Source: Diorhabda sublineata (taxonomy: Eukaryota > Arthropoda > Insecta > Coleoptera > Chrysomelidae). Taken from it: DNA of 64,000 nucleotides. This document shows, piece after piece, positions 10,646-21,000 of the stretch. Made by a program: the position numbers and the translations under genes. Below the pieces are notes generated by a model that was not told where the DNA came from, made no database searches, and saw only the letters and a program-made list of their open reading frames with translations. Location: positions 945,805 through 1,009,804 of the forward strand of contig NC_079484.1 in the NCBI RefSeq assembly GCF_026230105.1, given 5' to 3'. How positions within the stretch are numbered: the first letter of the stretch is position 1; each line of letters starts with the position of its first letter.

Positions 10646-13311
10646 TATATACGGGGTGTCCCAAAATGAATTAAAACTTTGTTTATATGGCAAAATATTT
10701 AGTCGGCTGTAACTTTGTTATTTTATATAGAACGCCCTGTATATTAATACATTTTTGAAATCTACGTGATTTTTTACTATAATTTTGTTTGAAAAATTTT
10801 TTCGAAAAATACACATTTTTTGAGTTATAAATTTTTTTATAAAAAAATTTGACAGTTGCAGATCCTTGTAAATTATTTTTTTACGCGAATACTCTTGAAG
10901 ATATGAAAATGATTTTTATTTGGTTGCTTTTAGCAAGGTTAGAAGTGTTCAGATCAGTATTGAAAAATTTTTCATTTTATACAGGGTGTGTATAAAAAGT
11001 GTTCAAAGTTTAACTTCATAAATATCAGATTTTTTTTAATAAAACCACCCGGTTTTTTCTATTTTAATGCATTCGAGAGTGAAATGGATGAATTTGCCTT
11101 ATTTTTTAACCCTGAATTTATTAAAATATAAAAAACCGGGTGGTTCTATTTAAAAAAATGAAAAAATTTGATATTTATGAAGTTAAACTTTGGACACTTT
11201 TTATACACACCCTGTATAAAATGGAACATTTTTTAAAACAAATTCCAATATGCCTGTTTTTGCTTAAAGAATCTAAACAGAAACCATTTTAATATATTTA
11301 AGGGTATTCACGTAAAAAAATAATTTATTAGGGTCTACAACTGTCAAATTTTTTATAAAAAAATTAATAACTCAAAAAGTATACATTTTTTGAAAAAAGT
11401 TTTTAGACAAAAGTATACTGAAATTTAACGTAGATTTCAAAAATATATTAATATACAGGGCGTTCTATATAAAATAACAAAGTTACAATCGAATTCCGGT
11501 AGAACCAGAAGTCGGCCATATTTAAAAATATTTAGTCGGCTGTAACTTTGTTATTTTATATATAACGCCCTGTATATTGATGCATTTTTGAAATCTACGT
11601 AAAGTTTTAGTATAATTTTGTTTGAAAAATTTTTTCGAAAAATACACATTTTTTGAGTTATTAATTTTTTTATAAAAAAATTTGACAGTTGCAGATCCTT
11701 GTAAATTATTTTTTTACGCGAATACTCTTGAAGATATGAAAATGATTTTTATTTGGTTGCTTTTAGCAAGGTTAGAAGTGTTCAGATCAGTATTGAAAAA
11801 TTTTTCATTTTATACAGGGTGTGTATAAAAAGTGTTCAAAGTTTAACTTCATAAATATCAGATTTTTTTTAATAAAACCACCCGGTTTTTTCTATTTTAA
11901 TGCATTCGAGGGTGAAATGAATGAATTTGCCTTATTTTTTAACCCTGAATTTATTGAAATATAAAAAACCTGGTGGTTCTATTTAAAAAAATGAAAAAAT
12001 TTGATATTTATGAAGTTAAACTTTGAACACTTTTTATACACACCCTGTATAAAATGGAACATTTTTTAAAACAAATTCCAATATGCCTGTTTTTGCTTAA
12101 AAAATCCAAATAGAAACCATTTTAATATCTATAAGGGTGTCTTAGTAAAAAAATAATTTATAAGGGTCTGCAACTGTCAAATTTTTTACAAAAAAATGAA
12201 TAACTCAAAAAGTATACATTTTTCGAAAAAAGTTTTTAGACAAAAGTATACTGAAATTTAACGTAGATTTCAAAAATATATTAATATACAGGGCGTTCTA
12301 TATAAAATAACAAAGTTACAATCGAATTCCGGTAGAACCAGAAGTCGGCCATATTTAAAAATATTTAGTCGGCTGTAACTTTGTTATTTTATACATAACG
12401 CCCTGTATATTGATACATTTTTGAAATCTACGTAAAGTTTTAGTATAATTTTGTTTGAAAAATTTTTTCGAAAAATACACATTTTTTGAGTTATTAATTT
12501 TTTTATAAAAAAATTTGACAGTTGCAGATCCTTGTAAATTATTTTTTTACGCGAATACTCTTGAAGATATGAAAATGATTTTTATTTGGTTGCTTTTAGC
12601 AAGGTTAGAAGTGTTCAGATCAGTATTGAAAAATTTTTCATTTTATACAGGGTGTGTATAAAAAGTGTTCAAAGTTTAACTTCATAAATATCAGATTTTT
12701 TTTAATAAAACCACCCGGTTTTTTCTATTTTAATGCATTCGAGAGTGAAATGGATGAATTTGCCTTATTTTTTAACCCTGAATTTATTAAAATATAAAAA
12801 ACCTGGTGGTTCTATTTAAAAAAATGAAAAAATTTGATATTTATGAAGTTAAACTTTGGACACTTTTTATACACACCCTGTATAAAATGGAACATTTTTT
12901 AAAACAAATTCCAATATGCCTGTTTTTGCTTAAAAAATCCAAATAGAAACGATTTTAATATCTTTAAGGGTGTCTTAGTAAAAAAATAATTTATAAGGGT
13001 CTGCAACTGTCAAATTTTTTACAAAAAAATGAATAACTCAAAAAGTATACATTTTTCGAAAAAAGTTTTTAGACAAAAGTATACTGAAATTTAACGTAGA
13101 TTTCAAAAATGTATTAATATACAGGGTGTTCCATATAAAATAACAAAGTTACAATCGATTTCCGGTAGAACCGGAAGTTGGCCATCTTTAAAAATATTTT
13201 AGTTAAAAAGATCATACTCGAAAACCCAAACGTACAAATTTTCATGATTCTACTATGATTATTTTGCCATATATAAAGATAGTTTCGATTCATCGCGGGA
13301 CATCCTGTATA
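10646..13311. mobile_element. Foldback element with tripled 832-bp core
   Basis: Fills the 2.7-kb intron between exons 10356-10627 and 13335-13599. The ends are imperfect inverted repeats of about 45 bp: left ACGGGGTGTCCCAAAATG with TATGGCAAAAT, right ATTTTGCCATAT with CGGGACATCCTGTAT. Inside, a unit begins with ATTTAGTCGGCTGTAACTTT at about 10697, 11529 and 12362, a period of 832 bp, with three copies. Each unit is a long imperfect palindrome with arms of nearly 400 bp and a loop of about 50 bp around CATTCGAGAGTGAAATG. For example, ACAGGGTGTGTATAAAAAG on the left pairs with CTTTTTATACACACCCTGT on the right. No transposase is seen, so this is a non-autonomous foldback element (MITE-like). 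Transcription through the gene would give long hairpin RNA. Confidence 0.85.
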
Positions 13312-13334
13312 ATCAAGCGCTGTGCGACTTGTAG

Positions 13335-13599
13335 ATAACAGTATCAGCAGTAAACATCCGGGTAGTCGTCATTCAAGGATGAAACATCATTCGAGTTCAT
13401 TCAAGTTGACATCTTGTGCAGTTTCGAAAAGAATCGCGTCCCTTCTTCTAGCAGACGCAGATCCGGAAAAATATGTCATAGACATGACAGTCCTCGACGA
13501 TTCTTGGCCATTAACACAAGAAGAATGGAATATTAGCGACGAGGAAAGGGAGAAAAGATTAAAAGTTGGACCTTTCGTCGAAAAAAAACCGTCCGAAGA
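13335..13599 (+). CDS. Androglobin exon 5 of window
   Basis: The acceptor GACTTGTAG at 13334 is weak in pyrimidines but is the only nearby AG that keeps the phase: its two bases complete an Asn codon begun in the previous exon. It ends at GAAGA/gtgagt after 87 further codons plus two bases. It encodes KRIASLLLADADPEKYVIDM followed by TVLDDSWPLTQEEWNISDEE, a pattern (hydrophobic strand, then SWPLTxxEW) found in the androglobin C-terminal half. The first 30 residues are Ser/His rich and probably disordered. Confidence 0.82.
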
Positions 13600-14016
13600 G
13601 TGAGTCTTTCGAAAAAAAAAACATTTTTAATTCGGAACATTCCGAAAAACTTCGAAAACAGAATACGACGTTTATGATTGTAGTTTAGTCCCCGGAGACG
13701 CTCAAATATATCGCAACTCGTAATTTTTATACATATTTTTGTAAAATTGTTTCCGTTTTCGCCAAATCAGACTTGAAAATTTCGAAAATTGATCGAATCG
13801 AGTAGTTTTCGAAAATAATCGAAAATTTTCATAATTTTTGTAAATTTCAATCAAATAAACCGTCGATTTGAATTGGAAAATATATTTTTCTACTAAACTA
13901 TTAAATTTTCGCTTAAATAACACGAAATTATAAGAAAAATTTGATTTTTTCCGAAAAAATTTAGTACATCGATTTATTTCTATATAAAAACTGTTTTTAT
14001 TTTTGTTTTTTTCAAG
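13600..14016. other. Short intron carrying one isolated 91-bp satellite fragment
   Basis: AT-rich intron from gtgagt at 13600 to TTTTTCAAG at 14016. The piece at about 13661-13700 (ACGTTTATGATTGTAGTTTA then GTCCCCGGAGAC) closely resembles the centre of the 91-bp satellite at 18.1-25.7 kb and is not repeated here. The minus-strand open frame 13702-14121 is A/T-rich and overlaps the next exon; I regard it as chance. Confidence 0.6.
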
Positions 14017-14253
14017 TGTATTGGAGGAAATTGAATCTTCCAGATCATCGACTAAAATATCAGAACCCGTAGAACGCAACCAATCACAATTTAGTATAAA
14101 GAACGGACCTTTTTCCACCATAAAATTATATTTTACCCAATCGGACGAAGTTACTTTGACCAGATGGACTCAAAAAGAAGATTTTATCAGAGAATTAAAA
14201 ACGTCGTGGTATCAAGAAAACCCCGAACGATACGAAACCGCGAAAATTTTAAG
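14017..14253 (+). CDS. Androglobin exon 6 of window
   Basis: Starts after GTTTTTTTCAAG; the first base completes an Asp codon. It ends at TTTTAAG/gtatta with two bases of a split Arg codon. It encodes a Ser/Glu-rich linker (VLEEIESSRSSTKISEPVER) and then GPFSTIKLYFTQSDEVTLTR and a helical ENPERYETAKILR. Less conserved in pattern than the other exons; it is placed by its frame, splice sites and position in the gene. Confidence 0.78.
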
Positions 14254-14640
14254 GTATTATATACGGGGCGATGCGAAAAATGTCTCGTTTCTGAACTACA
14301 GGACTTCGAAGATCCCAAATAAAAATTGATATTTAAATATATTTTCTAAATTATACATTCGAACATAACGAATTTTTGATGGATGATTGAAATTGTCTAT
14401 GTGGTGTTTTTGACGTAATAAATAATTATGTAGTACGATGCGAAAGCCAGGAACGGCTCGAGCCTAATGGTTAACAGCACGTAACTTCCACGGGGACGAT
14501 CTGTATAGTATAAGAATAGGAAAAACGTATTATTTAATTAAATAAGTACAAAAAAGTACTGTATGGTTAAATCGATAAGATTTATGGTTTAGGAGATATT
14601 TGGATTTTTAAATTTTTGTACATTGCCAAGAAGTTACCAA
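14254..14640. other. Intron sequence before 164-bp array
   Basis: Single-copy looking AT-rich intron. At 14452-14510 there is a short segment CGGCTCGAGCCTAATGGTTA followed by ACAGCACG; a related GGCGGCTCAAACTCAATGG occurs at about 27608. The shared stretch is too short to name, though a SINE-type origin is possible. Nothing else recognised. Confidence 0.35.
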
Positions 14641-16845
14641 CTTTAGGGCTTGTAACTCGGAAACGAGACGTCGTATGACAAAAATTTCTATTTTATATCG
14701 AAGCATCATTGCCAAGCTTTTATAAACGGTTGTAAATACCATGAAAACCGTTCGCCATAAAGACAAAATCTGAAAAAAAACCACCATAAATTGTAGTTAT
14801 CAACTTTAAAGGCTTGTAACTCAGAAACGAGACGTCGTATGACAAAAATTTCTATTTTATATCGAAGCATCATTGCCAAGCTTTTATAAACAGTTGTAAA
14901 TACCATGAAAACCGTTCGCCATAAAGACAAAATCTGAAAAAAAACCACCATAAACTGTAGTTATCAACTTTAAAGGCTTGTAACTCAGAAACGAGACGTC
15001 GTATGACAAAAATTTCTATTTTATATCGAAGCATCATTGCCAAGCTTTTATAAACGGTTGTAAATACCATGAAAACCGTTCGCTATAAAGAAAAAATCTG
15101 AAAAAAACCACCATAAATTGTAGTTATCAACTTTAAAGGCTTGTAACTCAGAAACGAGACGTCGTATGACAAAAATTTCTATATTATATCGAAGCATCAT
15201 TGCCAAGCTTTTATAAACGGTTGTAAATACCATGAAAACCGTTCGCTATAAAGAAAAAATCTGAAAAAAAACCACCATAAATTGTAGTTATCAACTTTAA
15301 AGGCTTGTAACTCAGAAACGAGACGTCGTATGACAAAAATTTCTATTTTATATCGAAGCATCATTGCCAAGCTTTTATAAACGGTTGTAAATACCATGAA
15401 AACCGTTCGCTATAAAGAAAAAATCTGAAAAAAACCACCATAAATTGTAGTTATCAACTTTAAAGGCTTGTAACTCAGAAACGAGACGTCGTATGACAAA
15501 AATTTCTATATTATATCGAAGCATCATTGCCAAGCTTTTATAAACGGTTGTAAATACCATGAAAACCGTTCGCTATAAAGAAAAAATCTGAAAAAAAACC
15601 ACCATAAATTGTAGTTATCAACTTTAAAGGCTTGTAACTCAGAAACGAGACGTCGTATGACAAAAATTTCTATTTTATATCGAAGCATCATTGCCAAGCT
15701 TTTATAAACGGTTGTAAATACCATGAAAACCGTTCGCTATAAAGAAAAAATCTGAAAAAAAACCACCATAAATTGTATTTATCAACTTTAAAGGCTTGTA
15801 ACTCAGAAACGAGACGTCGTATGACAAAAATTTCTATTTTATATCGAAGCATCATTGCCAAGCTTTTATAAACGGTTGTAAATACCATGAAAACCGTTCG
15901 CTATAAAGAAAAAATCTGAAAAAAAACCACCATAAATTGTAGTTATCAACTTTAAAGGCTTGTAACTCAGAAACGAGACGTCGTATGACAAAAATTTCTA
16001 TTTTATATCGAAGCATCATTGCCAAGCTTTTATAAACGGTTGTAAATACCATGAAAACCGTTCGCTATAAAGAAAAAATCTGAAAAAAAACCACCATAAA
16101 TTGTATTTATCAACTTTAAAGGCTTGTAACTCAGAAACGAGACGTCGTATGACAAAAATTTCTATTTTATATCGAAGCATCATTGCCAAGCTTTTATAAA
16201 CGGTTGTAAATACCATGAAAACCGTTCGCTATAAAGAAAAAATCTGAAAAAAAACCACCATAAATTGTAGTTATCAACTTTAAAGGCTTGTAACTCAGAA
16301 ACGAGACGTCGTATGACAAAAATTTCTATTTTATATCGAAGCATCATTGCCAAGCTTTTATAAACGGTTGTAAATACCATGAAAACCGTTCGCTATAAAG
16401 AAAAAATCTGAAAAAAACCACCATAAATTGTAGTTATCAACTTTAAAGGCTTGTAACTCAGAAACGAGACGTCGTATGACAAAAATTTCTATATTATATC
16501 GAAGCATCATTGCCAAGCTTTTATAAACGGTTGTAAATACCATGAAAACCGTTCGCTATAAAGAAAAAATCTGAAAAAAAACCACCATAAATTGTAGTTA
16601 TCAACTTTAAAGGCTTGTAACTCAGAAACGAGACGTCGTATGACAAAAATTTCTATTTTATATCGAAGCATCATTGCCAAGCTTTTATAAACGGTTGTAA
16701 ATACCATGAAAACCGTTCGCTATAAAGAAAAAATCTGAAAAAAAACCACCATAAATTGTATTTATCAACTTTAAAGGCTTGTAACTCAGAAACGAGACGT
16801 CGTATGACAAAAATTTCTATTTTATATCGAAGCATCATTGCCAAG
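14641..16845. repeat. 164-bp satellite array in androglobin intron, about 13.4 copies
   Basis: Period 163-164 bp (178 bp between the first copies where A runs vary slightly in frame reading). Monomers contain GGCTTGTAACTCAGAAACGA, GACGTCGTATGACAAAAATT, GCATCATTGCCAAGC and GAAAACCGTTCGC. Variants alternate as TCTATTTTATATCG or TCTATATTATATCG, with runs of 6 to 8 A. Copies become more alike toward the right end, and the array stops abruptly at about 16845. The minus-strand open frames of 61-66 codons repeat once per monomer and are repeat artefacts. No transposase similarity found. Confidence 0.93.
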
Positions 16846-16923
16846 TCATCTAATCCCACCCGAAATTTCTACCTCTACCCCCGTAACACCCCCTATAATC
16901 TTATTTTACACCGAACGCAATGT

Positions 16924-17052
16924 TTGAAACGCGTTTCGATGTCCAACACATCATCTTCAGAGACTGAAGATAAACTGAGGGAAAAACTGAAGGTAGACCG
17001 AGTTTACCTTCAATCTCCGAAGATGATATATTGGTGATCGAAACGCGATTCG
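16924..17052. repeat. Small foldback element just upstream of exon 7
   Basis: Inverted repeat of about 120 bp: left arm GAAACGCGTTTCGATGTCC followed by CATCATCTTCAGAGACTGAA; right arm CTTCAATCTCCGAAGATGAT followed by TTGGTGATCGAAACGCG. The loop holds an internal repeat (CTGAAGGTAGACC / GTTTACCTTCAA). A half copy recurs at 17270-17335. It ends about 20 bp before the exon 17072 acceptor, so it could affect splicing. Confidence 0.7.
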
Positions 17053-17071
17053 TATTTTCCGTCTATTTCAG

Positions 17072-17227
17072 GCAGGATTTTCTCGAAAACAATCAAATAC
17101 CGAACGTCAATCGATGGATAGACACCGAAGCGAGAAGTTTACTACCGGAAGTATTCAAAACGGAAATAATACCCCCGTTAGATTACACCCCTTACCTTAC
17201 GAAACCCCTAGAAGAAATAACAACCAG
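17072..17227 (+). CDS. Androglobin exon 7 of window
   Basis: Starts after CCGTCTATTTCAG, one base completing Arg; ends at ACCAG/gtacga in phase 2. It encodes QDFLENNQIPNVNRWIDTEA, then IIPPLDYTPYLTKPLEEITT. The 'PLDYTPYLTKPLEE' segment matches the type of sequence seen late in androglobins (acidic/proline segment before the last coiled part). No frameshift. Confidence 0.8.
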
Positions 17228-17269
17228 GTACGATCAGATCCATCGTTCTTTCCATAAAACAGCGAGATT

Positions 17270-17335
17270 TCAATCGACAGAGACTATTAGTCTCTGAAGA
17301 CGGATAATTTGGTGATCGAAACGTGCGCGGGAAAC
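17270..17335. repeat. Half copy of the small foldback element
   Basis: CGACAGAGACTATTAGTCTC then TGAAGACGGATAATTTGGTG and ATCGAAACGTGCGCGGGAAA match one arm of the 16924-17052 element (TTGGTGATCGAAACG). It sits inside the 161-bp intron 17228-17388. Confidence 0.6.
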
Positions 17336-17388
17336 TTTTTTCCCGTCGCCGAAGCGTCTAATAACAAAATTGTTGTCTGTTAACGCAG

Positions 17389-17546
17389 GACGGTTAAAAC
17401 TGACGATGAAATTGATAAAGATGTGGAAGATGTTGCGAGACAAGTTTCCGAATACGAAAGTGATTTGGCGAACGAAGAAAACGGCATGAAGGAATTCGTG
17501 AAAACCGGAACGGACGATTTGGAATGTTTCGACGATTGGTTCGAAG
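17389..17546 (+). CDS. Androglobin exon 8 of window
   Basis: Starts after GTCTGTTAACGCAG, completing an Arg codon; ends at TTCGAAG/gtattt in phase 1. It encodes an acidic helical segment (DDEIDKDVEDVARQVSEYES) and DDLECFDDWFEG. Highly charged, probably a coiled or disordered C-terminal region. It continues directly into the last exon. Confidence 0.8.
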
Positions 17547-17622
17547 GTATTTGAATCGATTTTGTTTGTGATAATTCTGACGGATTTTATTGTAATTTCG
17601 GTTTTGTTTTCCGTACGTCCAG

Positions 17623-17753
17623 ATATCAGAATCGAGTCCAAATGGATTATGGAGAAGGTGGACGTCGCCAGACAAAAATATCTGGACGAAATAAGGCGAT
17701 TGATCGATCCGAAAAAGCAGAAAAAGGGCGAGCAAAAAAAAAAGAAGAAATAA
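17623..17753 (+). CDS. Androglobin last exon with stop
   Basis: Starts after CCGTACGTCCAG (76-bp intron), completing an Asp codon, and ends in TAA at 17751-17753. It encodes IRIESKWIMEKVDVARQKYL and DEIRRLIDPKKQKKGEQ followed by a run of Lys. A basic Lys-rich C-terminus after a coiled-coil-like helix ends the protein. A poly(A) signal lies 136 bp downstream. All nine exons together give 703 codons with no internal stop and consistent phases, so the gene appears functional in this part. Confidence 0.82.
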
Positions 17754-17888
17754 TTAGTTTTATTCGATGTAATGATTATTTTGATGAATTTTATTTTATT
17801 ATTAGTCGAATTTTGTCGAAATATCGGATTTTGCGGATGCGTACCTTCAAAAAGATGGCGTCGGTTCAATTATACAGGGTGATGTATC

Positions 17889-17894
17889 AATAAA
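17889..17894 (+). terminator. Poly(A) signal AATAAA of androglobin
   Basis: AATAAA 136 bp after the stop codon, followed by T-rich and GT-rich sequence (TTGGTGTG at about 17910) as expected for a cleavage site. It is the first canonical signal after the stop. Confidence 0.55.
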
Positions 17895-18064
17895 TTTTTT
17901 GATTTATCGATTTGGTGTGTTTTTTTAGTGATTTTTGTGGTTTTTTCGACTAGGGAAATGGAAATTTGTTAAAAAAAAAATGTTTGTGTCCATAATCCTC
18001 AACATTAAGTGATACAAGATTGAAATAGATGGTTATGGGGTGTCTTTTGGTGAAATTTCAAAAT

Positions 18065-18097
18065 ATGGTGGCGGCGCTTGGGAAGCGCGGTCGCCAT
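18065..18097. repeat. GC-rich hairpin between gene and 91-bp array
   Basis: ATGGTGGCGGCGCTT, then GGG, then AAGCGCGGTCGCCAT form a stem of 15 bp with three mismatches. It is much more GC-rich than its surroundings and sits just before the first satellite monomer. No function can be assigned. Confidence 0.5.
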
Positions 18098-21000
18098 TTA
18101 TTAGAATTAGTCTCAATAATACCCACAACACGCTTAAACGTGTCTAAATTCATATTTTTTTCGACTAAAACATGTCTACGTTGTTTATAATTGTAGTTTA
18201 GTCCCTGTTAGCCTTATAACACGCTAAAACGGGTCCGAATTCATACTTTTTTTGACTAAAACTTGTCTACGTTGTTTATAATTGTAGTTTAGTCCCTGTT
18301 AGTCTTATAACACGCTAAAACGTGTCCGAATTCATACTTTTTTTGACTAAAACTTGTCTACGTTGTTTATAATTGTAGTTTAGTCCCTGTTAGTCTTATA
18401 ACACGCTAAAACGTGTCCGAATTCATACTTTTTTCGACTAAAACATGTCTACGTTGTTTATAATTGTAGTTTAGTCCCTGTTAGTCTTATAACACGCTAA
18501 AACGTGTCCGAATTCATACTTTTTTCGACTAAAACATGTCTACGTTGTTTATAATTGTAGTTTAGTCCCTGTTAGTCTTATAACACGCTAAAACGTGTCC
18601 GAATTCATACTTTTTTTGACTAAAACTTGTCTACGTTGTTTATAATTGTAGTTTAGTCCCTGTTAGTCTTATAACACGCTAAAACGTGTCCGAATTCATA
18701 CTTTTTTCGACTAAAACATGTCTACGTTGTTTATAATTGTAGTTTAGTCCCTGTTAGCCTTATAACACGCTAAAACGTGTCCGAATTCATACTTTTTTTG
18801 ACTAAAACTTGTCTACGTTGTTTATAATTGTAGTTTAGTCCCTGTTAGTCTTATAACACGCTAAAACGTGTCCGAATTCATACTTTTTTCGACTAAAACA
18901 TGTCTACGTTGTTTATAATTGTAGTTTAGTCCCTGTTAGTCTTATAACACGCTAAAACGTGTCCGAATTCATACTTTTTTCGACTAAAACATGTCTACGT
19001 TGTTTATAATTGTAGTTTAGTCCCTGTTAGTCTTATAACACGCTAAAACGTGTCCGAATTCATACTTTTTTTGACTAAAACTTGTCTACGTTGTTTATAA
19101 TTGTAGTTTAGTCCCTGTTAGTCTTATAACACGCTAAAACGTGTCCGAATTCATACTTTTTTCGACTAAAACATGTCTACGTTGTTTATAATTGTAGTTT
19201 AGTCCCTGTTAGCCTTATAACACGCTAAAACGTGTCCGAATTCATACTTTTTTTGACTAAAACTTGTCTACGTTGTTTATAATTGTAGTTTAGTCCCTGT
19301 TAGTCTTATAACACGCTAAAACGTGTCCGAATTCATACTTTTTTTGACTAAAACTTGTCTACGTTGTTTATAATTGTAGTTTAGTCCCTGTTAGTCTTAT
19401 AACACGCTAAAACGTGTCCGAATTCATACTTTTTTTGACTAAAACTTGTCTACGTTGTTTATAATTGTAGTTTAGTCCCTGTTAGTCTTATAACACGCTA
19501 AAACGTGTCCGAATTCATACTTTTTTCGACTAAAACATGTCTACGTTGTTTATAATTGTAGTTTAGTCCCTGTTAGTCTTATAACACGCTAAAACGTGTC
19601 CGAATTCATACTTTTTTCGACTAAAACATGTCTACGTTGTTTATAATTGTAGTTTAGTCTCTGTTAGTCTTATAACACGCTAAAACGTGTCCAAATTCAT
19701 ACTTTTTTCGACTAAAACATGTCTACGTTGTTTATAATTGTAGTTTAGTCTCTGTTAGTCTTATAACACGCTAAAACGTGTCCAAATTCATACTTTTTTC
19801 GACTAAAACATGTCTACGTTGTTTATAATTGTAGTTTAGTCCCTGCTAGTCTTATAACACGCTTAAACGTGTCCAGATTCGTACTTTTTTCGATTAAAAC
19901 ATGTCTACGTTGTTTATAATTGTAGTTTAGTCCCCGTTAGTCTTATAACAAGTTAAAACGTGTCCAAATTCATACTTTTTTCGACTAAAACATGTCTACG
20001 TTGTTTATAATTGTAGTTTAGTCCCTGTTAGTCTTATAACACGCTAAAACGTGTCCGAATTCATACTTTTTTCGACTAAAACATGTCTACGTTGTTTATA
20101 ATTGTAGTTTAGTCTCTGTTAGTCTTATAACAAGCTAAAACGTGTCCGAATTCCTACTTTTTTCGACTAAAACATGTCTACGTTGTTTATAATTGTAGTT
20201 TAGTCCCCGTTAGTCTTATAACACGCTAAAACGTGTCCGAATTCGTACTTTTTTCGACTAAAACATGTCTACGTTGTTTATAATTGTAGTTTAGTCCCTG
20301 TTAGTCTTATAACACGCTAAAACGTGTCCGAATTCATACTTTTTTCGACTAAAACATGTCTACGTTGTTTATAATTGTAGTTTAGTCCCTGTTAGTCTTA
20401 TAACACGCTAAAACGTGTCTAAATTCATACTTTTTTCGACTAAAACATGTCTACGTTGTTTATAATTGTAGTTTAGTCCCTGTTAGTCTTATAACACGCT
20501 AAAACGTGTCCGAATTCATACTTTTTTCGACTAAAACATGTCTACGTTGTTTATAATTGTAGTTTAGTCCCTGTTAGTCTTATAACACGCTAAAACGTGT
20601 CTAAATTCATACTTTTTTCGACTAAAACATGTCTACGTTGTTTATAATTGTAGTTTAGTCCCTGTTAGTCTTATAACACGCTAAAACGTGTCTAAATTCA
20701 TACTTTTTTCGACTAAAACATGTCTACGTTGTTTATAATTGTAGTTTAGTCCCTGTTAGTCTTATAACACGCTAAAACGTGTCTAAATTCATACTTTTTT
20801 CGACTAAAACATGTCTACGTTGTTTATAATTGTAGTTTAGTCCCTGTTAGTCTTATAACACGCTAAAACGTGTCTAAATTCATACTTTTTTCGACTAAAA
20901 CATGTCTACGTTGTTTATAATTGTAGTTTAGTCCCTGTTAGTCTTATAACACGCTAAAACGTGTCCGAATTCATACTTTTTTCGACTAAAACATGTCTAC

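Noticed and set aside
13702..14121. 139-codon minus-strand frame
   Set aside because: AT-rich, overlaps androglobin exon 6 antisense, composition dominated by Phe, Lys and Asn.
14452..14510. tRNA-like or SINE box A segment
   Set aside because: Only a short stretch is shared with 27608 and no B box or tail could be identified.
14706..16859. Minus-strand frames of 61-66 codons (MVFTTVYKSLAMMLRY type)
   Set aside because: One per 164-bp monomer, overlapping each other and formed purely by repetition; no domain and no splice context.
17270..17869. 199-codon minus-strand frame
   Set aside because: Lies antisense to the last two androglobin exons and introns; A/T-run rich (poly-Phe) and no recognisable domain.
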